Part shown: in pieces, positions 36,640 through 45,691 of the stretch
Layout: the number at the start of each line of letters is the position of its first letter
How positions within the stretch are numbered: the first letter of the stretch is position 1
DNA from: JAATFS01 sp037145635
Lineage (GTDB): Bacteria > Pseudomonadota > Gammaproteobacteria > Xanthomonadales > Xanthomonadaceae
Reading direction: 5' to 3'
Length of the DNA stretch: 64,000 bases
Assembly (NCBI GenBank): GCA_037145635.1
Contig: JBBCXB010000003.1
Coordinates: 310,001 to 374,000, forward strand
Position numbers and translations under genes: made by a program
The notes under the pieces: generated by a model
Databases searched by the model: none
Seen by the model: only the letters and a program-made list of their open reading frames with translations
What the model was told of the DNA's origin: nothing

Positions 36640-37304
36640 GTCGTTTCTACACGCACGCCGGCCTAATTACGATGGCCCTGCTGATGCTGCTGGGCAGCGG
36701 CTGCGCCACCGCGCCCAAGGCCCACGACTACACGTCGTACAAGCAGGCCCGCCCGCGCTCGATCCTGGTGATGCCGCCGCTCAACAGCTCGCCCGAGGTG
36801 CATGCTCCGGCGGCCGTGGTGGCGCAGGCCGCGCTGCCGTTGGCCGAGTCCGGCTATTACGTACTGCCGGTGGCGGTGGTCGACGAGGTGTTCAAGCAGA
36901 ACGGTATGGATAATGCCGCCGAGGCGCAGGCCGCACCGGTGGCCAAGCTGCGCGAGATATTCGGTGCGGATGCTGCGCTGTACCTGGACGTGCGCAAGTA
37001 CGGCACCCAGTATGCGGTGCTACGCAGCGACTCGGTGGTGGCGCTGGATGCCAAGCTGGTGGACCTGCGCAACGGGGAGCTGCTGTGGTCCGGCAGTGCT
37101 TCGGCCTCGACCGCCGAGCAGCGCGCCAACAGCGGTGGCGGTCTGGTCGGCATGCTGGTGACCGCATTGGTCAACCAGGTGCTGGACACGGTCAACGACG
37201 CAAGCTACGGGGAGGCGGGCATCGCCAACCAACGGCTGTTGTCGGCTGGGCAGCAGAATGGGTTGCTGTACGGCCCGCGCTCGCCGAAGTACCAGACGGA
37301 CTGA
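36636..37304 (+). CDS. GNA1162-family lipoprotein (DUF799)
   Basis: 222 residues. Lipobox LMLLGSGC with Cys at residue 23, then SILVMPPLNSSPEV, GYYVLPVAVVDEVFKQNGM, LREIFGADAALYLDVRKYGT and NGELLWSGSASAS: the GNA1162/DUF799 pattern known from a Neisseria surface lipoprotein with a TolB N-domain-like fold. Third member of the conserved trio. It converges on the DUF1264 gene with a 12-bp gap. Confidence 0.82.
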   Translation: MSRFYTHAGLITMALLMLLGSGCATAPKAHDYTSYKQARPRSILVMPPLNSSPEVHAPAAVVAQAALPLAESGYYVLPVAVVDEVFKQNGMDNAAEAQAAPVAKLREIFGADAALYLDVRKYGTQYAVLRSDSVVALDAKLVDLRNGELLWSGSASASTAEQRANSGGGLVGMLVTALVNQVLDTVNDASYGEAGIANQRLLSAGQQNGLLYGPRSPKYQTD

Positions 37305-37316
37305 GCGGCATCGGTC

Positions 37317-38087
<771 letters not shown>

Positions 38088-38313
38088 GCGGGTGCTCCAT
38101 GGCGGCGGGTATGCAGACGCCGGCCTTCCCCTGCACCGCCTCTGCATGCCCGCAGCATTCGCCCACGGTCGTCAATGCGGGGTTGAACCACGCAAGACAG
38201 CTAGTTAGAGACGCTTCCATACGCCTAAGCCGGGCAAGCGATCTGTCTGCTTGTGTTTGATGTCAAATGCAATGTGCGTTAGAAGGACATCCAAACCGCC
38301 GGAGCCACGGCCC

Positions 38314-38727
38314 ATGATTCCCATGCCGCAGCGTTTTATTCTCATTGCGCAGTGCCTTTTTTCATTCGCTCTCATGGCAGGGTGCAGCATGACAACGACC
38401 CCCCTCTCGAAAGAACAGTTCACCAGGCGTGTCGAGGTTCTCCTAAGCGGTCACGATTCGGTGGTCGTGGAGGCCCGGGCGCTGACTGAATTTTCCTGGG
38501 AGACGCTTTGCTTCGAGAGGAGCGAAGCGTTGCAGCTCAAATTCAAGCGCACCGAATCCGAAGAGGTGCTGTTGCTGCCTTACGAGGAGTTCTATGTCGA
38601 TGAAGGCCATGTGCCTCATTCGCTCGAAGATGCCTGCGTGCTGCCGAACGAACGTATCCTGGTAAGGAAAAAGTATCCGGGCTATCAGGGGCCAATCGAG
38701 TTTCAAAGGGTGGATCAGGGAGGCTGA
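38314..38727 (+). CDS. Small lipoprotein, candidate immunity protein (X-Tfi-like)
   Basis: 137 residues. Signal RFILIAQCLFSFALMAGCS with a lipobox Cys at about residue 24; the mature ~113 residues are acidic with two further cysteines (ETLCFERSE, EDACVLPNE) that could pair. Not a recognised family. GC content is clearly below the surrounding genes. It ends 2 bp before the putative effector start. Lipoproteins directly upstream of T4SS effectors act as periplasmic immunity proteins in Xanthomonadaceae; that role here is inferred from layout only. Confidence 0.55.
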   Translation: MIPMPQRFILIAQCLFSFALMAGCSMTTTPLSKEQFTRRVEVLLSGHDSVVVEARALTEFSWETLCFERSEALQLKFKRTESEEVLLLPYEEFYVDEGHVPHSLEDACVLPNERILVRKKYPGYQGPIEFQRVDQGG

Positions 38728-38729
38728 CC

Positions 38730-39605
38730 ATGGTCGACCTTACTGATCCCAAGGCTGCCAAGAGAGAGATAGAGCAGGAAGCCTATCGGTACTACGAGCA
38801 GCTGAGCGGAAACCAACTTGCCAGGCGAGCGGATGGGAGCTTCCTGGCCCAGGGTCACAACGATGAGCTGGACGCATTTCGACATGCTTATACCAGCGGA
38901 CGAGTGACCCAGATAGCGCTCGGCCAGCAATGGATGGCGCGGATGTATGGAGACGATGCGGAAATCGGCCCTGCGCACCGAAATGATCCCTACGAACACA
39001 GGATGGACCTGTGGAACAACGAGGTGGGACGACGGGTTGGCGATCGGACAAACAATGCTGGGGAGTTGGCGCAGCAGGCATTTGCCGAACTCAAGCGGGG
39101 CGAGTTGGTAGTTGGTCTCGACGACTCCCGACTGCGGCAGCTTTACCCGGACGATCCGCGTCTGCGGCGTCCTGACGGAGATCCCGAGCGGGAAATGGTC
39201 GATTCCAAAGACGTCGACCTCATCAATACGGACATTGCGAGGATTCAGAAGCAAGCGCGGCAAAGTTTTCCGGCGGATCATGCGGATCACGGTTACTTCA
39301 CGGCGCTGCGTAACCTGCTGCCGAGCGAAATTCCGGACGCAAAGGTGGCCCAAACGCTGGTAGCCGCAAAAGATGCGGGTATGGTTCGCCCCGAACAAGT
39401 GGCATCGGTTGCCGTACACGAGGGCCAGATATTCGTGATGGGAAATACGCCGGGGTTTCGCGCTCGCGTGGATCTCGGCGCTCCGGCACCGGATGTGCGA
39501 GAGAGTGCCTACGAGGCCGACAAACAGAATCTGATCAGGGGCTATGACGAACAAGCGGGGGCACAGCGGCCGAACGAGCCTCATGGCCGAGGCATCGCTC
39601 ACTGA
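38730..39605 (+). CDS. Putative T4SS antibacterial effector (X-Tfe-like) with a DAFRHAY/MDLWNN N-domain
   Basis: 291 residues, no signal peptide. N-terminal domain (about 1-125) has ELDAFRHAYTSGRVTQIALG and EHRMDLWNNEVGRRVGDRTN, a His-rich pattern seen in some polymorphic-toxin and DUF6973-like proteins. The C-terminal ~125 residues (HADHGYFTALRNLL, TLVAAKDAGMVRPEQVASVA, EGQIFVMGNTPGFRARVDLG, ending in a hydrophilic tail) resemble the XVIPCD secretion domain of Xanthomonas T4SS effectors. The match is by eye and imperfect. GC is lower than the neighbours, which suggests transfer. T4SS genes are not in the window. Confidence 0.5.
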   Translation: MVDLTDPKAAKREIEQEAYRYYEQLSGNQLARRADGSFLAQGHNDELDAFRHAYTSGRVTQIALGQQWMARMYGDDAEIGPAHRNDPYEHRMDLWNNEVGRRVGDRTNNAGELAQQAFAELKRGELVVGLDDSRLRQLYPDDPRLRRPDGDPEREMVDSKDVDLINTDIARIQKQARQSFPADHADHGYFTALRNLLPSEIPDAKVAQTLVAAKDAGMVRPEQVASVAVHEGQIFVMGNTPGFRARVDLGAPAPDVRESAYEADKQNLIRGYDEQAGAQRPNEPHGRGIAH

Positions 39606-39633
39606 TCTCCCATGCATGGCCGACGAGGCGTCG

Positions 39634-39987
39634 CTAGTTTCGGGCGGGCTGTCCGCCTGCCGCTACCCTCGCCCGCGCCGGGTCGAACGCGCCCTCACGG
39701 AAGCGCTCGACGAGGTAGTCGACGAAGCAGCGCACCCGCGCCGGCACGTGTGCGCCGCCGAGGAACAGCGCGTGAATTTCCTCGCTGTCGCCGGGGTTGA
39801 ACGCTTCCAGCAGAGGCACCAGCCGGCTGCGGGCGATCCCGTGCTCGACGGTCTCGGCGCACACGCGGGCGATGCCGACGCCTTCGGCTGCGAGCTGGCC
39901 CTGGGTGTCGCCGTTGTTGGTCTCCACGCTGCCCTTGAGCGCCAGCGCGTAGTCCTGGCCGTCTTTGCGGAATGGCCAGTCGGGCAC
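39634..39987 (-). pseudogene. LysR-family regulator fragment (C-terminal third)
   Basis: Translation reads PDWPFRKDGQDYALALKG, GQLAAEGVGIARVCAETVEH, SRLVPLLEAFNPGDSEEIHA and LFLGGAHVPARVRCFVDYLV: the last ~115 residues of a LysR effector-binding domain of the type with a LVPLLE...P.RVR.F.DYL end. The helix-turn-helix and first two thirds are missing; the sequence runs directly into a decayed epoxide hydrolase on the other strand. Confidence 0.7.
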
Positions 39988-41030
39988 GGCACGCCTGAAC
40001 TGGAGTCAGATACCGGATGCCGGCGGCTGGTCCGCCGGCGCGGGCCTGGCCGATCTCAAGCGCCTGGTCGGTACTGGGAAACGCGCTACAACTTGCGCGA
40101 GGCGGTGCGCCGTCTCAACCGATGGCCGAACTTCGTCAGCGACCTCGACGGCGAGCGCATCCACTTCCTGCACCTGCGCGGCAGCGGTGGCAAGCCGCCG
40201 ATCCTGCTGCTGCACGGCTGGCCGGGCTCATTTCTCGAGTTCGAGCAGTTGCTCGATCTGCTCGTGGCCGACGGACACGATGTCGTGGTGCCGTCGTTGC
40301 CGGGCTTCGCGTTCTCCCAGCCGATCACCGGAGTGATCGGGCCGTGCCGCACGGCTCATGCACGTGCTGATGGCCCAGTTGTTCGGAGCGCGGCGCTGTA
40401 TCGTGCAGGGCGGCGACTGGGGCGCCGGCATCGCCGGCTGGATGGCGCACGACCGGCCGGACGCCCTGCTCGGCAGCTACCTCAACGTGGCCGACCTGCT
40501 GGCTGCGGACAGCGAGCCCACGACCGACGAGGAACGCGCCTTCGTCGCCCGGCGCGCGGTGCTGCTGGACCGGGAGGCGGCTTAGAACCACCTGCAGGAA
40601 ACGCGCCCGCAGAGCCCGGGCGTGGCGATGGCGGACAGCCCGGTGGGGGCGGCGGCCTGGACCCTGGAGAAATTTGGACCTGGGCTGACCTGCCCCGCAC
40701 CACGGACGGTGCCCCGGACCTGTGGAGCAGGTTCTCGAAACAACAGCTGCTGACCAAACCCATCCTCTACGGGGCGACGACAGCGTTCGTCACCGCGACC
40801 TGGATGTACCACGGCAAGCGCCTTGAGGGATTGGCGACGTTCCCGCCGGGCACGCGGATCGGGGTGCCGATGGCCTTCGCCGCATTCCGCGACCCGATGC
40901 TCGTGCCGTCGCCGCGCTCGTTCGTTGAGAAGACCTCGACGTCGTGCACTGGACGGAGATGGCGAGCCGCGGCCACTTCGCCGCCTGGGGGGCCCCGGAG
41001 CGGCTGCTGGCCGGCAGTGCCCGACCGCGC
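39988..41030 (+). pseudogene. Decayed epoxide hydrolase gene
   Basis: Pieces of one EHN-type epoxide hydrolase appear in order but in changing frames: IPDAGGWSAGAGLADLKRLV; then YWETRYNLREAVRRLNRWPN, GSGGKPPILLLHGWPGSF and VVVPSLPGFAFSQP; then MAQLFGARRCIVQGGDWGAG (nucleophile Asp) to an in-frame TAG at 40583; NHLQETRPQSPGVAMADSPV; WADLPRTTDGAPDLWSRFSK; GVPMAFAAFRDPMLVP; and finally MASRGHFAAWGAPERLLAG with the catalytic His. At least four frameshifts plus one stop; the N-terminus is absent. Confidence 0.85.
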
Positions 41031-41780
41031 TCAGCCGGCCTCGGCCATCCACGCCTCCGCGTCCGCGCCGGCGGCGATGCGCAGCGGCGCGCCGGGGTCG
41101 GTGACCGCGCGCCAGATGGCCGCGGCCACGTCGGCGGCGTGGGTGACCGGGCTGCGGGTGTCGCGGAAGCACTCGAGCACGCGGGCGACCAGCGGGCCGT
41201 AGGCGGGGTGGTCCTGGCCGTGCAGGTGGGCGCTGGCGTTGGCGCCGAAGCGCGTTTCCGGCGATCGCCCGGGCAGCACCAGCCGCACGCGCACGCCCAG
41301 CGGCTCGACCTCGGCCGCCAGCGAGGCGGTGAAGGCGTTGACCGCCGCCTTGCTGGCGCTGTACACGCCTACCAGCGGCAGCGTCTTGAGCGTGACCGAC
41401 GAGGTCACGTTGACCACGACGCCGGCGCCGCGCGCGCGGAACTGCGGCAGCACCGCCTGGGTCATCGCCAGGGTGCCCAGGGTGTTGGTCTCGAACAGGG
41501 CGCGGGCGGTCTCCAGCGGCGTCAGCTCGACCGGCACCGGCGCACCGAAGCCGGCGTTGTTGACCAGCGCGTCGAGCGGGCCGGCATCGGCGACCGCGCG
41601 CGCGATGCTGGCCGGGTCGGTGATGTCCAGCGCCAGCACGCGCAGGCAGTCGGAGACGGGCAGCCCATCGGCCTGCGGGGTGCGCATCGTGGCCACCACG
41701 TGCCAGCCGCGGGCGAGGAACAGCTGGGCGGTCTCGAGGCCGAAGCCGGAGGAGCAGCCGGTGATCAGGACGGTGGACAT
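41031..41780 (-). CDS. Short-chain dehydrogenase/reductase
   Basis: 249 residues. Cofactor motif TGCSSGFGLETAQLFLARG near the N-terminus, LVNNAGFGAPVPVE, catalytic Ser in VTSSVTLKTLP and the YSASK Tyr-Lys pair near residue 142. Classical SDR; residues after the first strand (MRTPQAD) favour NADP. Substrate unknown. It is divergent from an AraC gene over 97 bp, the usual arrangement when an AraC activator controls a single oxidoreductase. Its 3' end directly abuts the decayed epoxide hydrolase. Confidence 0.85.
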   Translation of the reverse strand: MSTVLITGCSSGFGLETAQLFLARGWHVVATMRTPQADGLPVSDCLRVLALDITDPASIARAVADAGPLDALVNNAGFGAPVPVELTPLETARALFETNTLGTLAMTQAVLPQFRARGAGVVVNVTSSVTLKTLPLVGVYSASKAAVNAFTASLAAEVEPLGVRVRLVLPGRSPETRFGANASAHLHGQDHPAYGPLVARVLECFRDTRSPVTHAADVAAAIWRAVTDPGAPLRIAAGADAEAWMAEAG

Positions 41781-41877
41781 GGGCGACGCCTTCATTGGGA
41801 ACGGGCCGTCATCATGGGTGGCGCGTGCAGGACGCACTACACTTCAGCGTCCGGTTTTCATCTTCGAGCGTCCTGTC

Positions 41878-42777
41878 ATGGTCGATCCCTTGTCCGAGAT
41901 TGTCACGCTGCTGCAGCCGACGGCGCGGTTCTCCAAGCTGTTCGAAGGGGCCGGGCGCTGGCGCGTCCGCCGCGAAAGCGTGGGCGAGCCGTTCTACGGC
42001 GCGGTGCTGGAGGGCGAGTGCCGGCTGTCGATCGACGGCGCGGCGCCGCTCGCACTGCAGACCGGCGACTTCGTGTTGGTGCCGGCGATGCACGAGCTGG
42101 TCAACGCCAGCGTGGAGGCCGACGCGAGCACCGCGACCGCGCTGCCGGTGCAGCTCGGCGACGGACATTTCCGGGCCGGGCGGCTGGAGGGTCCGGTCGA
42201 GCTGCGCATGCAGATCGGCCACTGCCAGTTCGGGTCGCCGGACGCGGCGCTGCTGGTGGCGCTGCTGCCGCAGGTGGTGCACGTGCGCGGCGAGCCGCGG
42301 CTGTCGACGCTGGTGCAGATGGTCGGCGACGAGGCGCGCGCGCGGCGGCCGGCGCGCGAGGTGGTGCTGGAGCGCCTGCTCGAGGTGCTGCTGATCGAGG
42401 CGCTGCGCAGCCGCACGGCCGGCGGCGAGGCCTCCGGCCTGGCGCGCGGGCTGGCCGACGAGCGCCTGGCCGCGGCTTTGCGCGCGCTGCATGCGCGCCC
42501 CCAGCATGCCTGGACGGTGGAGGCGCTCGCCGCGGAGGCGGCGCTGTCACGCTCGGCGTTCTTCGCGCGCTTCACCCGCACGCTGGGCGTGGCGCCGATG
42601 GCCTACCTGCTGGCGTGGCGCATGGCGCTGGCCAAGCGCCTGCTGCGCGGCGGCGGCCTGGGCCTGGAGCAGGTGGCCGAGCGGGTCGGCTATGCGACCG
42701 CCACCACGTTCGGCGTGGCGTTCGCGCGCCACGTCGGCCTGTCGCCGGCGCGCTATGCGCGGGAGGTGGCGGCGTGA
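41878..42777 (+). CDS. AraC-family transcriptional regulator with cupin sensor domain
   Basis: 299 residues. N-terminal cupin_6 domain (about 1-185: YGAVLEGECRLSIDGAAPLA, LQTGDFVLVPAMHELVN), and a C-terminal double HTH (WTVEALAAEAALSRSAFFAR, FTRTLGVAPMAYLLAWRM, VAERVGYATATTFGVAFARH). Members of this group are typically divergent from and regulate an SDR or similar oxidoreductase, as here. Cytosolic DNA-binding protein; effector unknown. Confidence 0.85.
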   Translation: MVDPLSEIVTLLQPTARFSKLFEGAGRWRVRRESVGEPFYGAVLEGECRLSIDGAAPLALQTGDFVLVPAMHELVNASVEADASTATALPVQLGDGHFRAGRLEGPVELRMQIGHCQFGSPDAALLVALLPQVVHVRGEPRLSTLVQMVGDEARARRPAREVVLERLLEVLLIEALRSRTAGGEASGLARGLADERLAAALRALHARPQHAWTVEALAAEAALSRSAFFARFTRTLGVAPMAYLLAWRMALAKRLLRGGGLGLEQVAERVGYATATTFGVAFARHVGLSPARYAREVAA

Positions 42778-43086
42778 GCGCGGTGGCACTCTCACCCGCA
42801 GTGGAGCGTCGGTGCGTGGGCGAGGCCGTTGCGCGCGATCGGTGAAGCAGCGCATGCGGTCCGCACCGCTGGTCGGTGGACGATCTGCTCGCCACGGTGC
42901 CATCTGGCTGGGCGCGCGCAGGCCCACGGTCTGCGGCAGCGGCGGCGCCGCGTTGAGCGCGATCGAACGCTTGGCTACGTTGGCGGCGTAGTCGCCGATG
43001 CGTTAGCGCCCCGCAGCGGTAACCACCGCGCCGGGCTGACGGCTGGCCGCCTGCGGGATGCATGGCCCTGGCCGGAAGGCGGACGG
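42778..43086. other. Degenerate interval with no intact gene
   Basis: 309 bp between the AraC gene and the SnoaL-like gene. Neither strand has a plausible start-to-stop gene. The minus strand holds a short PhoU-like remnant (see 42919-43002). The remainder is not recognised. Confidence 0.5.
42919..43002 (-). pseudogene. PhoU-like gene remnant
   Basis: Directly after an in-frame stop the minus strand reads RIGDYAANVAKRSIALN followed by a proline-rich stretch ending QTVGL. This is the conserved ERIGDxAxNVAKR core of a PhoU repeat, of the form typical of alphaproteobacterial PhoU. No start, no second repeat. It is a small relic rather than a gene. Confidence 0.45.
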
Positions 43087-43854
43087 CTACGGGGCGGCGC
43101 TGCGCGGGGCTCGTTCGCTGACGACACCGTTCTCGTAGACGACCAGCCCCGTGGCGGCGCGGCCGGCGTCCCCCTCGAACTCGAAGCGCAGGTCGCGTTC
43201 CAGGGCGAAGAACCGGGTCCGCGTTTCCGGATGCAGCGTGGCCACGAAATCGCCGGCGGTGAGCGCGAGGTGGTCGCCGTCCACGGCCACGACGATGTCG
43301 CCGATCCGCGGCGACCGGTAGCGGCCTGCATACGTGGCCAGCGTCGCGGCCGGCAGGGTCAGTGAGACGGGCGGCGGGACGTAGGCCACCGGGCCATGGT
43401 CGTAGCTGAGCACGCGATGCATGCGCCACGTCCCTGCATCGCGCTTCCACAGGGTGGTGAAGCGGGCCTGCCCGTCCAGGCGCTCGGGGGTGCGGCCGTC
43501 CTGCACGTAGAAGCGGTGCGTCCCGGACAGCAACGCGTAGCCGCCGGCGAGGGGATGGAAGGCCAGGCTGCCCGCCGTCGCCTCACGCCGCAGGTGCATG
43601 TGCGGGTCACCGCAGGGACCGCGGCGAAGCGAGGCGACGACCGCGTCGCGCGACGCGGTCAGGCCGCCCTTGTCGTGGTAGAACTCGACGTCGGGGGTGA
43701 GCAGCGGGCCGATGCGAACCAGGTCGCAGGCGTTGTAGGCCTGCCAGAAGCGCGTATCGGCGGCGCGGACCTGCGCCTCGTCGCTGCTGGCCGCACGAGC
43801 GTGGGCCGCGTGCGCGAGCAGCAGCAGCCCGGCCACGCAACTGGTGATCTTCAT
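43087..43854 (-). CDS. Exported SnoaL/DUF4440-like protein
   Basis: 255 residues with signal peptide MKITSCVAGLLLLAHAAHARA. The first mature domain is a DUF4440/SnoaL cone: AADTRFWQAYNACDLVRIGP, LLTPDVEFYHDKGGLT, TTLWKRDAGTWRMHRVLSYD. The last ~90 residues (LPAATLATYAGRYRSPRIGD, VAVDGDHLALTAGDFVATLH) form a beta-rich tail like the C-terminal domain of some serine-hydrolase-type proteins. Function unknown; periplasmic. Monocistronic. Confidence 0.7.
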   Translation of the reverse strand: MKITSCVAGLLLLAHAAHARAASSDEAQVRAADTRFWQAYNACDLVRIGPLLTPDVEFYHDKGGLTASRDAVVASLRRGPCGDPHMHLRREATAGSLAFHPLAGGYALLSGTHRFYVQDGRTPERLDGQARFTTLWKRDAGTWRMHRVLSYDHGPVAYVPPPVSLTLPAATLATYAGRYRSPRIGDIVVAVDGDHLALTAGDFVATLHPETRTRFFALERDLRFEFEGDAGRAATGLVVYENGVVSERAPRSAAP

Positions 43855-44107
43855 TGCCGACTCCCGCGTCCGATGGGTGATTGGACGGCGTCTGATCGGC
43901 GTGCGTCGCGGGTCATAGGTCACGGGGCCGGGCACCGTCACGGCCCGGGACGCAAGTCATCCGGTCGAGCGGTACCGATCTGGATCGGTGGCCATCCCTT
44001 TCTCCTGGATCCCTATTCCCTGGCGGGGCCAGCCTGCTGCGACGCAGGCGGTGGTTCAACGGGGGCGGCGCGCTGCGGCGCCCCAGGTCACCGTCCTTCG
44101 CCGTGCC

Positions 44108-45691
44108 TCACCACCCCGCCACGGCGCCGTCGCTGCGCGGGTCCGCAGCGCCGGCCAGGGTGCCGTCGGCCTCGCGCAGCAGGGCGCCGGCGTGGCCCAT
44201 CACCGGGGTGAAGGCGGGCAGCAGTTCCACCGCGTGGCCGGCGTCGCGCAGGGCCGCGACCACGGCCGGGTCGAAGCGGTCCTCCAGCTTCAGGCTGGTG
44301 CTGTCCTCGCCCCAGGTGCGGCCGAGCAGCCAGCGCGGGGCGGTGACGGCCTGCTGCAGCGGCTGGCCGTAGCGCGCGTAGCGGGTGAACACTGCGGCCT
44401 GGGTCTGCGGCTGGCCTTCGCCGCCCATGGTGCCGTAGCTGAGCACGCGGCCGTCGTCGAACACCGCCAGCGCGGGGTTGAGGGTGTGGAAGGGCTTGCG
44501 GCCCGGCCGCAGCGCGTTCCAGCCGTCGGCGGCGAGGCGGAAGCTGCAGCCGCGGTTCTGCCAGGTGACGCCGGTGCGCGGCAGCACCAGGCCGGAGCCG
44601 AACTCGAAGTAGGTGGACTGGATGCAGCTCACGGCCTGGCCGCGGGCGTCGAGGGCGCCGAACCAGGTGGTGTCGCCGGCCTGCGAGGGTTGCGGCCAGG
44701 GCAGCGCGCGGCGCGGGTCGATGCGTGCGGCCAGGGCGTCGAGCGCGGCGCGATCGTCGAGCAGGGCCTGCGGGTCCAGGCGCATGTGCGCGGGATCGCC
44801 GACATGCGCGTCGCGGATCAGGAAGGCCTGCTTGGTGGCCTCGACCAGGCCGTGCAGGTGGGCGAAGCCGTCGGCGTGGTCGGCCTGCTGGCGCTCGAAC
44901 AGCGCCAGGATCAGCAGCGAGGCCAGGCCCTGGGTGGGCGGGGCGTGGTTGTAGACGGTGGCTCCTTGCAGGCGCACGTGCAGCGGCACGCTGGCCTCTG
45001 CGCGATGGGCCTGCAGGTCGGCCAGCGCGAGCGGGCTGCCGAGCGCGGCCAGGTCGGCGGCGACGGCCGCGGCGAGCTCGCCGCGGTAGTAGTCGTCCAG
45101 GCCGGCGCGGGCCAGCTGCTCGAAGGTGGCGGCCAGGGCGGGCTGGGCGAGCGTCTCGCCCTCGCGCAGCGGGCGGCCCGCGGGCTCGAAGACCGCGGCG
45201 TAGGCGCCGGGCTGGATGCGCAGCTCGGCGCTCTTGGCGGCGGCGATCTGGGCGCCGCCGGCGGTGACCGGCACGCCGGCGCGGGCGTGGTGCACGGCGT
45301 CCTCCAGCAGCCGCGCCAGCGGCAGCCGGTGGCCGGTGTCGCCCTGCAGCGCCAGGGCCCAGCCGGCGACGGTGCCGGCGACGGTGTTGGCCGCACCGGG
45401 GCCGCGCCACGGGATGGCGGGCTGGCCGGCGTAGTGCGCGAGGGTGGCGGCCTGCGCGGCGCGGCCGCAGGCGTCGATGGCGTGGACGCGGCCGTCGGGC
45501 TCGCGCACCAGCCAGAAGCCGTCGCCGCCGATGCCGGTCATGTGCGGGTAGACCACGGCCAGGGTCGCGGCGATGGCGACGCTGGCCTCGACCGCGGTGC
45601 CGCCGTCGCGCAGCACGTCGCGGCCGGCCTGGGCGGCGAGGTGGTGGGGGGCGACGGCCAGGCCGCGCCGGGCGCGCAGGGTATGCAGCAT
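44108..45691 (-). CDS. hpxW: Oxamate amidohydrolase HpxW (gamma-glutamyltransferase family)
   Basis: 527 residues of the Ntn-hydrolase gamma-glutamyltransferase superfamily. HHLAAQAGRDVLRDGGTAVE, YPHMTGIGGDGFWLV, and the processing-site Thr in AGDTTWFGALDARGQAVSCI followed by YFEFGSGLVLPRTGV match the HpxW branch, not glutathione hydrolases; there is no signal peptide, unlike periplasmic GGT. HpxW in Klebsiella hydrolyses oxamate to oxalate and ammonia after self-cleavage. The start codon shares one base with the stop of the HpxY/AtzE-type amidase gene, supporting joint action. Last gene of purine block 2. Confidence 0.82.
   Translation of the reverse strand: MLHTLRARRGLAVAPHHLAAQAGRDVLRDGGTAVEASVAIAATLAVVYPHMTGIGGDGFWLVREPDGRVHAIDACGRAAQAATLAHYAGQPAIPWRGPGAANTVAGTVAGWALALQGDTGHRLPLARLLEDAVHHARAGVPVTAGGAQIAAAKSAELRIQPGAYAAVFEPAGRPLREGETLAQPALAATFEQLARAGLDDYYRGELAAAVAADLAALGSPLALADLQAHRAEASVPLHVRLQGATVYNHAPPTQGLASLLILALFERQQADHADGFAHLHGLVEATKQAFLIRDAHVGDPAHMRLDPQALLDDRAALDALAARIDPRRALPWPQPSQAGDTTWFGALDARGQAVSCIQSTYFEFGSGLVLPRTGVTWQNRGCSFRLAADGWNALRPGRKPFHTLNPALAVFDDGRVLSYGTMGGEGQPQTQAAVFTRYARYGQPLQQAVTAPRWLLGRTWGEDSTSLKLEDRFDPAVVAALRDAGHAVELLPAFTPVMGHAGALLREADGTLAGAADPRSDGAVAGW

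Noticed and set aside
44108..45691. Glutathione gamma-glutamyltransferase (Ggt)
   Set aside because: No signal peptide, HpxW-type motifs, and translational contact with an AtzE/HpxY amidase in a purine cluster.
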